From the NCBI GenBank assembly GCA_965153455.1, contig OZ234493.1:19148213-19212212 (forward strand): a stretch of 64,000 nt of DNA, read 5' to 3'. Below, in pieces: positions 1 through 12,050 of this stretch (its first letter is position 1; the number at the start of each line of letters is the position of its first letter). The notes below the pieces were generated by a model. The model saw only the letters and a list, made by a program, of their open reading frames with translations, did no database searches and was not told the origin of the DNA. Made by a program: the position numbers and the translations under genes. The DNA comes from Sphagnum compactum (Eukaryota; Bryophyta; Sphagnopsida; Sphagnales).

Positions 1-424
1 TGTAATTATATAACAATTTAAGCTTCGAAAATATAACATAAATCACATAAACTAAATGTTTTTTTTTTTTGCATAAAATATAAAAAACTGACAATAACAA
101 AACATGTGTGTGTTTTGAAATTTTAAATGATTTTGGATGATTTAAAATCACAAAACTTGGCATTATGTTTCATACATTAAACATTTTAAATCTTGTTCAC
201 ATTGAAATCAATTTCAACCTAATTTAACTCAAATAACTAAAATATAAATATGTAACCCAAAAAAAACTCTTGGCAATTACATGATGTGTATGAATGCTAA
301 ACTTAAGTCATTAGATATCCCAATTGAATAACATTAGTGTTGTTACATGGTTTCAATTTGATTTTTCTGTTAATTTCCAATTCCAAGACCTTCAAAGAAT
401 TAATAATGGATCCAAGGGTAATAA
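1..424. other. AT-rich intergenic DNA, no gene seen
   Basis: AT-rich sequence with short homopolymer runs. No open frame of convincing length and no recognisable motif. It ends at the 5' edge of the LTR-like repeat. Confidence 0.6.
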
Positions 425-1338
425 TGTCGTAACCCTAGCCTTGGGCTCACGACCAAAGCAAAGGTTTGCAAAGGCGTGGGTCAAGAGTGAAGCTTGGGAG
501 TCACATTTCATGTTCCCAGGAGTGTAGGAAAGTGTGAGGGAATGAACCTTCACACTTCCAAATGAGCTCCCATTTTGCGAGTTGGAGTCCCGGTGGACTT
601 TCGAATTTTTAGAGAACGATTACAAGGGTAAAAAATCATTGGATTGAAAAGTTTTTTACACCATTGAAAATCTCTTGGAACGTAGATGTCTAAAGTGCAT
701 TCCATGACCCATTTGGGTGCTTAAAACACAAGTTATGGCCAAAAGAAGGGCCGGGAGTCAAACTGCCAATTTGACTCTCGAATTAAAAGTCGAGAATTGC
801 TTTGATTTATTTGCATACAGGTGGTGTGCCACATATCGTTGGAAAGCTCTCGACAAGGGTTACAATGTTGCTTTAGAACTCACATTAATCGGAGGTCTGC
901 ACAAAGAGTTATGGGCCTTCAAAGTTGTAGGAGTCTCAATTTCGAGAATTTCGGGATTCTAACTTGGGAGTCGTAGGACAAAATGACATTTTGATGCTGG
1001 CCCCATAGCCAAACACAGAGAAACTATAAAGGGAAAGGTGGTGGCTTCCCCCAAGTCCAGGTCATGGTGAGTCTTGTGAGTCTGTGTTTGCCCGTGGCTC
1101 ATCCGTGCACCAAAAATGTTCCAACTATGCACTAATCGATTTGTTGCTTGGTTTGTGCAAGTCTGTGTGAATAATTGACCCGTTTGTCATTCTTCCTAAT
1201 CCCCATCCCAGAACTCTAGCATGCCCTTCTACCTTCGAAGTGCTGCAAGTCATGGAACGTACCCTAATTTTTTATCTTTCCGTTGTTTTCACATTTGGAT
1301 TCGTAGTTGAATCTACTAAAGAACTTGGGGGTGCGTCA
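425..1338 (+). mobile_element. Solo LTR, copy A (plus orientation)
   Basis: This 914-bp block is homologous over its whole length to 29728-30632 on the opposite strand. Both copies begin with TGTC(A/G) followed by a segment containing CCTAGCCTTGGG. Both end in GGGGGTGCGTCA, so they have the TG...CA ends of a long terminal repeat. The five flanking bases are AATAA on the left and AATCA on the right, a target-site duplication with one mismatch. No internal retrotransposon region (primer-binding site, gag, pol) follows, so it is best read as a solo LTR left by LTR-LTR recombination. Short open frames inside it are incidental. The family (Copia or Gypsy) cannot be told from the LTR alone. Confidence 0.75.
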
Positions 1339-3211
1339 AATCATCTTCAAAGCTTTAAGGGATTCAATTTCCAAGTTGTCAATTTTTAAAAAAAACTCAA
1401 TTATAAAAAAATATTTAAACAAAATTTTATTTAATTTTAATGACGAAAATAATTCTAAATCCAATAACTTTTGCTTTGTCATTTCAAAATTGCAAATCAT
1501 TTAATGTGCACATCATCATGCCTTGTCAAAATTTTTGTGATAGTATGAAAAATGCAACAAATAGCCCCAGAGTTTGGGACAATTAAAATGTGATCACAAA
1601 ACAAAACAAATAAAATAAAACAAAGACTAATCTTAACACAATAACCTTTCTTTATAATCATTTTCATTTTAGTCACAATCTCATTTGTGTCACCTATTAT
1701 TTTGGTAACCATCCCTTTTAGTAAGAAACACCATCTTTTAGAGTCACTTTGACATTCATTAATAACACAAAATATTTACAATTAAAAAAAAAACTATAAT
1801 GGGAGAAATTTAAAACAAATATTAGGGTTTATTAAATTATAGTTTCCTTGGGCATTGTTAGTGTTGTTATGTGTTAAGTTGTGCAAACTAACAACAATGA
1901 ATCCAATTGAAGAATTTTTAAATTTTTTTAAATTTTTTTAAAAATACAAATAAACAAAGAATGTGTGAACTTGTCAAGAAAACAAAAAATCTAGTTAACA
2001 AGGTACACAAGCTAATAATTAAAGAGCCCCATTTCAATGTAAATCATAACATTAGAATAGGCAAAAAAACGCAACCTTCTTCAAGTCTAATAATGCAAAG
2101 TAGAGCTTAGAATAAGCTATGTAGAAAATTTAAACAATTGGCACATTTATTCTACCACAATTTGTAAAGTTTTTAACCTATAATCACAATCTTGTAAAGG
2201 TTTATATGGAATGTGATTATACATGTTTAAATCACAATTCGTTAGTGTCACAAAAAAAAAGTGGTCACCAAAGGCATGATTACAAAGGGTGTTTACTGTA
2301 AATGCATAATCACAAGCTAACATTATTTCCCAAGGAGACATTTAATGTAAAGTTTGAGATCTACATGTGTCAAATGACCATTTACAAAGGGTATTAGGTA
2401 ATTGTCCAACCTATTTTTCATCACCTTATCATTATATAAATTTTTAATATATACATATTAAAGCCACTCTATATTAATTATAATCCATTATTTCAGATCA
2501 TTACATACTTTATATTATAATTAAATGAATTATTTGAATAAAATATACCCTATTTCTTAATTAATTAATTAATAATTTTTACTAACAACTAAGATATTGC
2601 ACCTTATATTTACACTCATATATTTTTTATTTATTTTTTACTAGTGTCCCCCCGGGGGTTATTTGACCAATTCTTAGATTTGTACAAGGACTACAATTTT
2701 ATTGCAGAATGGGGTCTTAGAGTTTTTGATAACCAGTGGTCATATATACAATCTGACCTTATTTGATTTTCTGAGAACACTAGTTACACATATGCAAGAA
2801 CCACCGGGATAACCGTTGGTTATTTGCTCGCATGTCTAATAAACTCCTAACAACCGGATAACATGATGCAAAAGAGTGATGAAGTAGTCAGGTGCCGCGA
2901 CAAGGAAAAGGATGTCATAAAGTAGAAGTCCTTATACTAAAGAGCGGATAAATGTTTGAAAGTCTCAACAGCTCAAGAAAAGAAGCAATAGGACCCTAAA
3001 GGAGAGGGAAAGAGAGAAGAGGGAAAGAAAACTAGAGGATGCCTAATTTTTTGCACAACACCAAAATAGGCGAATGCAAGATCACAAGAATTTGGATTTT
3101 AATAACAAAAGCATGATGTTGTTGTAAAGTTGATCAACCAACATTTGAAACTCTGGATTTTTTAACCAATCGGACTATATTGCCACTAACTATAATCAGT
3201 GCAACTAAAAC
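1339..3211. other. AT-rich intergenic DNA, no gene seen
   Basis: Very AT-rich, with TTAATTAATTAATTAAT-type runs near 2555-2575 and a C-run/G-run palindrome (CCCCCCGGGGG) at about 2648. Open frames are short and show no family features. I see no gene. Confidence 0.6.
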
Positions 3212-3441
3212 TCTTTTTGGTGCTTTTGGCGTCAAATATATGTATTGCCTTTGGTTTTCTTTTCCAAATTGTGAGGGATCATTTACTAAGACTTCTTTTT
3301 GGTGCTTTTGGCATCAAATATATGTAATGCCTTTGTTTTTCTTTTCCAAATTGTGAGGCATCATTTGCTAAGGGCGAAAGCACCAGTTGTTTTTCTTTTC
3401 CAAATTGTGAGGCGTCATTTGCTAAGGGCGAAAGCACCAAA
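3212..3441 (+). repeat. Nested tandem duplication
   Basis: A unit starting TTTTTGGTGCTTTTGGC recurs at an offset of 82 bp (3214 and 3296). Within the second unit, a segment containing CTTTTCCAAATTGTGAGG and GGGCGAAAGCACCA is itself duplicated at an offset of 54 bp (3341 and 3395). The open frame running through it is a product of the duplication and resembles no protein I know. Confidence 0.75.
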
Positions 3442-4448
3442 TTCCATTTTATGTTTTGAAGTTGGAAATATGCCTAGGTTGAAAGTAGTTTGGCAATGGG
3501 TGAACTCAAAAAGTAACAATGCCATAGAGACATTCAAGATACCATCTATTCAAAAGAACAATACCTTTGCCAGCCCCAGGGGAAGAAATTCTCAATCATG
3601 TTCACTATGTGGAACTGGGATCATCTATGTGCTTGTAGCATAGAGTAGAGCTCCTTGTTTTGATCACCACTCTCAAATGGTTTCTTCCTTCAAAGGTTCT
3701 GATGGGCAGGATTAAGATTTTTTCTCTAACCCTTAACTCGGCCACCATATACAACAAACTGAATCTCAAATATCTAATTCCGGACCTTAATGACCTAACC
3801 ATGGAAGTTCGTTTGCCTCCTTCCAAAATTTCCCATTTGCTTTTCTCTTTCCAATGGACATATTCATGAGGATTTGATATTGTTAATGTGCATCTTTGCT
3901 GATTAATTGGAGCCTACATGTATACTACACCACATTTATATGAGCTGTCCACAATAGCTTTCACTGGGTTTCATGATCAAGTTTGCTAACTTAATACTAC
4001 AATCTGGTCTCTGTTATGCCACTTTGTGCAAGATGGCCAGCATAATTGCAACGTTTCTTAGTGAGAGTCAACTCAGCCTGTTTTTCCAGTTATTCCCCTT
4101 TTGCATGGTTATAACTTACAATCCCTTACCTCAAATTGTATTTTCAAGCAAAATGGTTCAAAGTTTAATCCACTTGTTACTGTCCAAATCTGAAGTTTGA
4201 AATCTTACCAAGACTATGATTTGGCTACCCAAAACATTAAGTCAACTTGAGACTGACCTTTGTTATTATAAGTTTTGTTAATATACACCCAAGTTTGAGA
4301 AATTTACAAGATTAACATTTAATAGTTAGATTTAAATTTGCCAGGGAAAGAAGTTTGACCATTGAAAAAAGTACCTATTTTGTGTATAAAATGGCAAACA
4401 TAACATACCATTCCACACTGAACTTCAAGTCGCAGCTAACAGCTTTCT
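3442..4448. other. No gene recognised
   Basis: Mixed-composition sequence between the tandem duplication and the 3' end of the minus-strand gene. Its left part may hold that gene's 3' flank. No repeat or coding region is supported. Confidence 0.4.
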
Positions 4449-5767
4449 TCAATAAACAGCTTCATTCTCTTCTCCATCAACCTCCACTTTGTCTGAATCA
4501 TCGAGAAATGGGCTTGTGCCATCCAGTTCTTTTGCACTCCAAACCTCGTTTGCAATCTCAGCATGTGGATTATCACCATCATGATCTCTAAGTGTCGTTG
4601 CCTCTTCACCATCTTTCACATTCAAGCAACAGCATCAAAAATTGAATATGCACAAAATTGTTCGTCATAAGATTGAACACGGTTTTAAAGTGTGAGTGCC
4701 CCAAAATTCTGAACAATTCATCACTATGGCAGTTTCCAAAGAAGCATGATAAAATGATCAGCTGATTTTCATCAGGAGTTCCCTTCTGAATCTGTACACT
4801 ACAAAACAGCATGTAATAACACATTGCAGTATACTAATAATACTATGTACCAAAGATTCCAACAAAGAGCAAAGTCTTTATACCCAGCACATCTTTCTTT
4901 TTGAGAAATTCTTTAGAGGCATTGTCAAGAGCCCTAACCTCTTGATTTTCCATCCTGGATTCCAAACTGGAGCTCTGATGTGGCACCCCCGATTGTCTGC
5001 CCTGATTCTACTGAATCCTGGAATGGTTCCTCTGTATCACTGATCTGCTTTGCGGCATCTTGCTTTACACTTCCCAGAAATTGCTCCCTTCCATCTTGCT
5101 GCACACTTAAGATCAGAAGCAACTTAGGGACTTTTCTCTCAACCCACACAAAAGAATTGGTAGCCTACAATTACAAACCAAGATCTTCAAATACAAAACC
5201 TTGACCAGAAAATCTGTCTTAATCTGTGCAATTAGCATTCCAGAAATGCCACATTTGCGTAGAAGCTAGAATCCACTACCTTCTCCAAGTATTAGATAAG
5301 GAAATGAGAAAGACAAATCAACTGTTCATCCAAACCTTGAACTATTATTTGGAGCTAACCTCAGATTTAGCAGAAGGCAAGTGCAGTCCACGCTCCGCGA
5401 ACCTGTTGCCTCCTCCCTTAAAGCTCCCAACACCCATACACCTCACTCCTCCAAATTCTGAGCTCCCAATTCTACAAGACTTTGAGCGCAGTAATGGTCC
5501 TTCTCTCTTAACTCTTGATGAATCCTCAGAGTATGCTGCGGGAATGGATCCTTCAATACTCTTCAACAGACTGAACGCCTGTATTTGCACACTGAATTTT
5601 TCACCCTGCTTTCTGGGTTGAGGAAAACCATTCCTTGTGAAGCTGGGGACTTCGGTTGCTGTCTGCAAACATTGTGAGGAGGAGATGGGTCTAGAAACCA
5701 AACCCTGCAGCCCCATTCTCTGTTGCAGTGACACCAATCTGCACACCAATGACTTGGTCCTCATCAC
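4449..5767 (-). CDS. Unrecognised protein, three-exon model, probable organelle transit peptide
   Basis: I joined three open segments on the minus strand: exon 1 at 5767-5360, exon 2 at 5164-4939 and exon 3 at 4612-4449. The splice signals are GAG|GTTAGC, TTGTAG|GCTACC, AGAG|GTTAGG and GAAAG|ATGGT, and phases match (0 and 1). The predicted protein has 265 residues. Its first 40 residues are rich in Arg, Ser, Gln and Leu and nearly free of acidic residues, as in mitochondrial or plastid presequences. A hydrophobic stretch, VPKLLLILSV, lies at the start of exon 2. The C-terminal 55 residues are strongly acidic and end in NEAVY before TGA. I recognise no family. The last acceptor is pyrimidine-poor, so exon 3 is the weakest join. 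A GC-richer, simple-repeat-bearing stretch upstream may be its 5' region. Confidence 0.45.
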
Positions 5768-7241
5768 TGCAAGAGTTTGTGAAGCAAAATTCCCTGTTCC
5801 AAAAGCAAGAAAGCAATCGAGGACTCTCTATTCTCTTCTCTGAATTGGCTGACTTTCTGCCTCCAACTTCTTCTGGTTTGATCTTTCTTTCAGATTTGAG
5901 ATAAAATCTCTGTCACTTACATATCAATACCTTGTTGATTTGCACCATGGATATTTTGCTCATCACTGCCTTTCGAAGGGTTTCAGACCTTCAAAGACTG
6001 ACTCACTCTATGTTGCAGAAAATTCCTTTGAAACATACAAAATCGAACTCTTACCTTGCTGATGCAATTTGCAACTAGTATACCAACCTTCAAAAATAAA
6101 ATCTTGCAAATAGAATCGACAAATCTGACACTCAATTCTCCCTCTCAAAATACCCAAGATGAACCTTCTTTGTGACTTCACAAGTCCTCCCAGCAACCTC
6201 CCCAAGAAGATCTCGTCTCTTCCTCCCCTCTCCTCTCCTCTCCTCTGTCTGCAGAATGCAGGTATTGAGAGACTTAACTTGGAAGTTTTTCTTACTAAGA
6301 AAATCCTACACCTCAAAGAGTGAACTATTCTTCTTCCCAAAGCTCAAAATACACCCACAAAAGCCCAGCAAAACTGCAACTTTCAACGCCACGAATGCAC
6401 AAAGAACCACGGCCACGTCGAGAGTTTTTCCCTTAAAGTTCTCCAAACGGAAAAAAGAAGAACAAGAAGAAGATGGAAAGTCTGCACATAACTAGTAGAA
6501 GCTTCTTCTTTTTCACAAGCTAAAACGATGTCAAAACCTCATGAAACCTCACACTGCTTGATCACGCATGCTAAGAGCAGAAAGAATCAGTGTCCTCTTC
6601 CCTCCCCCTCCTCCTCCTCACAAACCCAATTGCAAGAACATGCGGAAGTATTTCTTGTAATCTTGGTTACTATACTACGGAAGTACTACTGCTGCTGATA
6701 TGGACAAGAAGAAGAAGAAGAAGAAGAAGAAGATGATGACGAGGATGGGATTTTGATCCTGTGAAGAAGAAGAAGATAACTTCGCACGCACAGGGCAAGA
6801 GCCAACGTAACTGAATTCTCCAAGCAATAAAGAGAGAAAGACAGGGCGATGGATGATGCGGAAGAAAGGACAGGAAGATCATCCACGCGGTGGGGCGAGG
6901 GGCGGCACATTGGCAAGTGACGCAATCGTCAGATTGTTCTGTTCTAAAAGTGAGCAAAACGCCGAATGAGAGGGAGGATCTCCTAGTGTGCCAGCAACAA
7001 GCCTTTCTGCACACACACGTACCTTCTTTGGACTAAACTCGTTGTCATTATGTGGACACAAGTGGCAACAGCAAGAGCACCAACAGCTTTTATTTTTTCT
7101 GCGAATTTCGAATTCCAGCCATGATCTGGATGATCCTAGTCACGCAGAAGATTGCGCCAAAGAGTCGTAGGACAGAGCCGAACCCTAGAAAAGATCAACG
7201 ACCTCTAGCTGCACATGAATCCCTCCCTAATCGCCGCACGA
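5768..7241. other. Probable 5' flank / promoter region, no gene seen
   Basis: Richer in GC and CpG than the surroundings, especially from about 6400 to 7240, and containing a (GAA)n tract at 6706-6733. It lies upstream of the minus-strand gene. Open frames on both strands overlap simple repeats and resemble no family. Confidence 0.35.
6706..6733 (+). repeat. (GAA)n microsatellite
   Basis: About nine uninterrupted GAA units, followed by degenerate GATGATGAC. It produces low-complexity Ser- or Leu-rich open frames on the minus strand that should not be read as genes. Confidence 0.95.
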
Positions 7242-7575
7242 CAAACCTCGTCTCCCGTCACGCTTGCACTCTCTCGTATCTCTGGTAACAACCTCGTCTC
7301 ACGCGGCGCTTGCACTCTCTCGTATGTCCGGTAACAACCTCGTCTCACGCGGCGCTTGCACTCTCTCTTATGTCTGGTAACAACCTCGTCTCACGCGGCG
7401 CTTGCAATCTCTCGTAGGCCTCGAAACAATCTCGTGTCTCACGACGGTTGCATTCTCTCTTTCTCTCTCGAAAGAAACCTCGTGTCTCACGATGCTTCCA
7501 CTCTCTCTCCATCTCTCTCAAATAAGCCTCGTGTCTCACGACGCTTGCAATCTTGCATACTATCTCTAAGGTTTT
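7242..7575 (+). repeat. Tandem array, about 47-bp unit, about 7 copies
   Basis: The unit begins ACCTCGTCTCACG, continues GGCGCTTGCACTCTCTC and ends GGTAACA. The first four copies are nearly identical at 47 bp. The last three diverge, with CTCGTGTCTCACGA variants and a CT-rich spacer. No gene is associated. Confidence 0.9.
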
Positions 7576-7799
7576 ATTACGAGGCTTGCACAAATTGACT
7601 CTCAAGTTTCTCTCACTTTGTGAAATTTTTCTCTGTGTGTGCCTTATTGGGGAATGCGCATTTTGGTGAAGCATCTTCTCGTGGAACTCTGATCCAATTT
7701 ATGCGGCAATTGATTGTGGAAAATTGTATTATTGGCTCTGAGAAGAATATAGAACATCTCTATTCGGATCAGACCTCAAAAGGACATTATTTTGCTTAC

Positions 7800-8710
7800 A
7801 GATTCAGATTCATTGTGGGTGCTTTGGTGCACTGCATTGCATGCTCCAAGGAGCACTGGCACAAGAACACACAATGATCCTTTTACCAAGCGAGATGTCT
7901 GTTATGAAATCATGAGGAGGAGGCACGATGATCCTTTTACAAGAGAGATGTCTGTTATGACATCATGATGTGGAGGCACGATGATCCTTTTACAAAAGAG
8001 ATGTCTGTTACGAAATCACGAGGAGAAAAGAAGGCACAAATGGTCCTTTTACAAGAGAGATGTCTGTTATGAAATCACTGAGGAGCAAAGAAGGCACAAT
8101 GATCTCTTACAAGAGAGATGTCTCTTGTGAAAGCATGGGCATAGAGCAAAGAAGGCACTATGATCTCTTACAAGAGAGATGTCTCTTGTGAAAGCATGAG
8201 CATAGAGCAAAGAAGGCTCAATGATCCTTTTACAAGAGAAATACATGTTTTGAAATCATGAGGAGCAAAGAAGGCACAATGATCTTTGTACAAGAGATAT
8301 GTCTGTTATGAAATCATGAGCATAGAGCTGTGGAAGTGGCAATGTCACCCTAGATTTGACTATGTTCATTCCTCTGTGAAACACAAATAACAGTCTTTCC
8401 AGATGATTTTTACAGAGTGTTTGTCCAAAGCTCTAGTCTGTTACCTTGAAGGAAAAGGAAAAGGAAAAGGAGATTGTTTTATTTACAGTACTATGGTGCA
8501 TTGCATGGTCTAAGGAAGGAGCTCTGGCACAAGAAGGCACAATGATCCTTTTGCAAGAGAGATGTTTGTCATTCACAAGGAGCATGGAACTGTGGGGGGG
8601 TGGTAATTGTGGCTGTGTTCATTCATCCTATGTGAAACACAAAGCAACATTTCTTTCAGATGTTTTTTACATATGTTTGTCCAAAGCTCTTGCAGTTCCA
8701 CCAAGCCAAT
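7800..8710 (+). repeat. Tandem pair of large units with unequal internal arrays
   Basis: Segments 7800-8445 and about 8450-8710 share a left flank (TGGTGCA.TGCATTGCATG.TC, then CTGGCACAAGAA) and a right flank (TGTGAAACACAAA and TTTGTCCAAAGCTCT). Between the flanks, the first copy has an eight-unit internal array and the second a single unit. The simplest reading is duplication of the whole block followed by expansion of the internal unit in one copy. No coding sequence is evident. Confidence 0.75.
7865..8333 (+). repeat. Tandem array, 53-62-bp unit, eight copies
   Basis: Each unit contains ATGATC, then TACAAGAGAGATGTCT, a TGTGAAA or TATGAAA segment, and ends AAAGAAGGC. The start points are about 7868, 7923, 7977, 8036, 8095, 8157, 8218 and 8275. 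The two most alike neighbours (8095 and 8157) share the CTCTTGTGAAAGCATG variant, so local duplication was recent. Confidence 0.9.
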
Positions 8711-9221
8711 TTGTACTCTCTGAAGCTACATTGATGTGCTCAATTGCTTGCATTGTGTAATGTCCCCTGTGATTGAAGCTAGGCGCACTCCTTTGCTTTT
8801 GTCATGGGCTTATCAATGCAGCTTGCCACTGAGTGAAGCTTTGCATATAATCTGAAGCCAAATATATTATCCCTTCTTGCTCTGATGCCCAGAAGTCCTG
8901 AAATGTCTGCTACCATGCCAGAATCTTCTTCATTGGTAAACTGCACAGGCACTGCTAGATTGTACGACATCAAATTTGTGTGAAACTTGATTCTGCGAAC
9001 TTGCACAAAATTGATTGAGACAAACAATGAGAGCAACAGCATTCAAGGTACAAATAGAATCACAGTTATTCTAGTCTACAAATTTTCAAATTGCATTTAG
9101 CAAAGGCCTGAAAATTGTTCTTTAGTAGCCATTGTCATCTCTCACAATGGACTTCTGGCAGACAAAGTCACAGAAGCTTGTCAGAAGCTCCCCAAGCAAG
9201 GGAGTTGAAAGACAGTGGTGT
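8711..9221. other. No gene recognised
   Basis: Composition is gene-like, but open frames are short and nothing matches a known family. It lies between two tandem arrays. Confidence 0.4.
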
Positions 9222-9465
9222 GCAGGTTGGTGACACACAAGTGATGATGATGGGCACCATGAAGTCAGTCGAAGCCATGCTGAATCACATGAGAGATAAC
9301 TGGGCAGCTTGGTGGAACAAAGTGATGATGATCAGCACTGTGGAAGTCTATCACATCCATGCTGGATCACATGAGAGATAACTGGGCAGCTTGGTCACAC
9401 ACGTCATGATGATGGGCATCTTGAAGTCTGTCAAAGCCCATGCTGAATCACATGAGAGATAACTG
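9222..9465 (+). repeat. Tandem array, about 82-bp unit, three copies
   Basis: The unit contains GTGATGATGAT, GAAGTC, CCATGCTGAATCACATG and AGAGATAACTG. AGAGATAAC recurs at offsets of 82 and 81 bp. The short open frames across it follow from the repetition. Confidence 0.9.
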
Positions 9466-9780
9466 TGATCACATCTCTAGAGCTCCATCTCTCCCCTCTG
9501 AGGAAAGCAGAGACCCAAACCGTCAGATAATCTCCCCCAAAGAAGCAACTGGAATATCTGCACTCAGGGACATTGCCAAGGGCCTAAAGACTGTCCTAAA
9601 CAGTTCAGTTTTCAAAAAGGCTGCTCATGAAGCTCAATGCAATGTGCCCAAAAGTAGTAAGATCTGAGCAATTGCTTTCTGCAACAAATGTGGCAGAAGC
9701 TTCCTCAGTGCTCCAAGCATGTGAAGAACTTCAACTGCACCTCTATTGTCAGGGGAGTCAGCAATCTCTGATTTCCCTTC
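9466..9780 (+). other. Coding-like fragment, unrecognised, frame-broken
   Basis: Frame one reads 60-odd residues without low complexity, including ISALRDIAKGLKTVLNSS and FKKAAHEAQ, to about 9655. A different frame then continues as SEQLLSATNVAEASSVLQAC and EELQLHLY to about 9760. A one- or two-base shift near 9650 would join them. Amphipathic helix-like composition suggests a decayed exon or pair of exons. I do not recognise the family, and the join is inference. Confidence 0.3.
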
Positions 9781-10107
9781 CCACCAGATAGAAACTAAAC
9801 AAGGATCAGAATAACCAGATAGAAACTTAGATAATTTGGCCAAGAACCGTTTCCAATAGATCTTAAGATTTCTCCAACTTTCTCTTCAGATTTCGGCAAT
9901 CTTGTGGGGTGACGATATGCCTCTGCACAACGGCGGCATTCCACTCACGAATAGTTTCAACACATTCCTGCCGCTCCAGCTTTCAAGATTTTAGGGTGTC
10001 AGAGTTCTGGAGGGTTTTCCGGCAATCCAAGCGGGTGAATTTTCAGGATGAGGTTCAATCTGGAATTGCCCGACTGAGAAATGCACAGGTGGTGGTGGGA
10101 GAGAGAT

Positions 10108-10205
10108 TGGAGTTGGGTCGACTTCGGATGCTCGAGAGGGATTGAATTTGTGTCCACTTTGGATGCTCGAGAGGGATTTGCATTTGGGTCTACTTCGGAT
10201 TCTCT
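10108..10205 (+). repeat. Short tandem repeat, about 35-bp unit, about three copies
   Basis: The motif CTTCGGATGCTCGAGAGGGATT, with variants, followed by a TTGGGTC-type spacer, recurs two and a half times. It lies in unassigned sequence between the coding-like fragment and the PPR pseudogene. Confidence 0.75.
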
Positions 10206-10829
10206 TCTCGCTTTTGTTTGCCGAAAATTCTTGACCTGATTAGAGTGATATCTTCCGAAGCAAATCGAATGATTGGACACAATCTATGCAAGATGCAAGA
10301 TCTCATCAAGTTGGCTTTTATGCGATCAAAGGTACATGATTTATTACGAAGTCCCTGGAGGTCAGAGAGAGAACCTGTGCGGGAGTTCTTCTTGGATCCT
10401 TCACAATGGTGGGATCACAGATCTGGGAAGGTAACCGAACATCAATCTTGTCAGAGACTTCATATGTCACTGGAGCCATAGCTCTTGTTGGTGTCAATCT
10501 TGTTGTTCTCTCTCTCTCTCTTGGTTGCTATCCTGCCATGGTCTAAAGCTTTGGCAGAAATTCTCTTCAGATCCTTTGAACTGGTGGGGGATAGTAGTAG
10601 TAGGGCTGGAGAAGGTAAGTAACTGCAATGTGCTTGTGGAAAAATTCTCTTGCTGATGGGGAAGATCAGTGTGGCTTTCTCTGTTCTTAGAATAGAATTT
10701 TATGCCAGGGATGTGGAGATTCACATGGCTGATCAGTTTGATCTGGATTTCTGGTACCTGGATTTCAAGCACAAGAAGACACAGGAAGGACTCTGGCTTG
10801 ACAGCTGAGGAAACCTGCCATTGGTGGCA
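10206..10829. other. No gene recognised
   Basis: Unassigned sequence up to the PPR pseudogene. It contains a (CT)n run at about 10507-10521. The longest minus-strand frame starts without a convincing context and overlaps the PPR sequence in antisense. Confidence 0.4.
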
Positions 10830-12050
10830 GCAGATGTGGCTGCAATGGCACCAGGCACAGTTCAATTGAACATTTTTGCATGGAATAAGAAGCTTACAAA
10901 ATATGTGAATCATGGGCAACCTGAGAACGTGATGCAGCTCTTCTGATAAATGCAATGAGAATGAATGAGTCCTGACAAATTCACTTTTTTTCAGGTGATT
11001 AACGCATGTGCTGGTTTGGGAGCACTCAAAGATAGCAGGCATGCTCATCAATGGATCATTGAAAGTGGTTTTGAGTCTGATGTCTTTGTGGGGTGTAGCC
11101 TCATTGACATGTATTCAAAATGTGGGGGCATCGACAATGCTTGGAGAGTGTTCAACAAGATGCCACCACACAATGTGGTCACTTGGAATGCCATGATATT
11201 GAGACTTGTGAAATGTAGGCAAGGGTACAATGCACTTGAACTACTTTGACATATGCAACAGGAAACTGTGTGGCCAGACTCTGTTACTTTCATGGGGGTG
11301 CTGAATGTATGTGCCAGCATAATTTGAACTTGAAGACGGCAGGTGTGTTCATGAGCACATTGTTAAAATGTTATGAAATCAGATATCTTTGTGGAAAATA
11401 GCCTTATTGCCATGTATATGAAATGTGAGAGCATGGAGGATGTATGCAAAATGAGGGAGCATTTCAAAATGTGGTCTCTTGGAATGCCATATTTGGAGGA
11501 TGTGCCATGCATGGGCATGGTAAGGAAGCTCTTAAACAATTTGATCAGATGTGGGAAGAAGGTGTCAGTTAGATGATGTTACTTTTGTTTGTCTTCTGTC
11601 AGTTTGTAGCCATGCAGGTTTGGTGGATGATGGCATGCGCTGCTATTGAAAGTGTTGCAATGGCAGACAAAGGAAACAGATGTGAAAAAACTCCTGGATT
11701 GAAGTGAATAACAAGGTGCATACAATGGTAGTAGATGATCAGGACCACCCTCAGGTGACTTCAATCATGCAGAATTGAAGAGACTGTCAGGGCTCATGCA
11801 TGATACAGAGTTCATGCCATACACTAAATTAGTGCTACATGATGTGGAAGAAGGAGATGAAGAAGAAGGGTGCTTCATTTGTGTCACCATAGCAAGAAAT
11901 TGGCTATTACACTGTGGCTCATGAAACACAAACTCCTGGTACTCCACTCTGACCAATCCAGCATTCATGCCCTCACAAGTAGGCTGACAAGTCTTTGTAG
12001 TTTATTATTGACTGTTAAATGGGGAAGAGCTCTGGCAATTTGGAGTTCAT
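10830..12050 (+). pseudogene. PPR-E-DYW pseudogene 1
   Basis: The decayed frame holds typical plant PLS-class pentatricopeptide units. These include DKFTFFQVINACAGLGAL, a SDVFVGCSLIDMYSKCG unit at about 11075-11128, and HNVVTWNAMI just after it. A further unit (SDIFVENSLIAMYMKCES) follows at about 11375-11430. Traces of the E and DYW regions appear from about 11660 (EVNNKVH, DDQDHPQV) to 11960 (LHDVEEGDEEEG). Many stops and frameshifts interrupt it, including stops just before the first unit and after NALELL. Intact homologues are organelle RNA-binding proteins; those with a DYW domain edit C to U. The piece resembles 60560-62037 closely in layout, so both probably come from one amplified family. 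No intron is seen, which would fit an intronless parent or retroposition. Confidence 0.85.

Noticed and set aside
717-962. 81-residue frame in the left LTR-like repeat
   Set aside because: It lies wholly inside solo LTR copy A and is not conserved as a frame in copy B.
6670-7061. Minus-strand Ser- and Leu-rich open frames
   Set aside because: They run through the (GAA)n tract and have no resemblance to any family.
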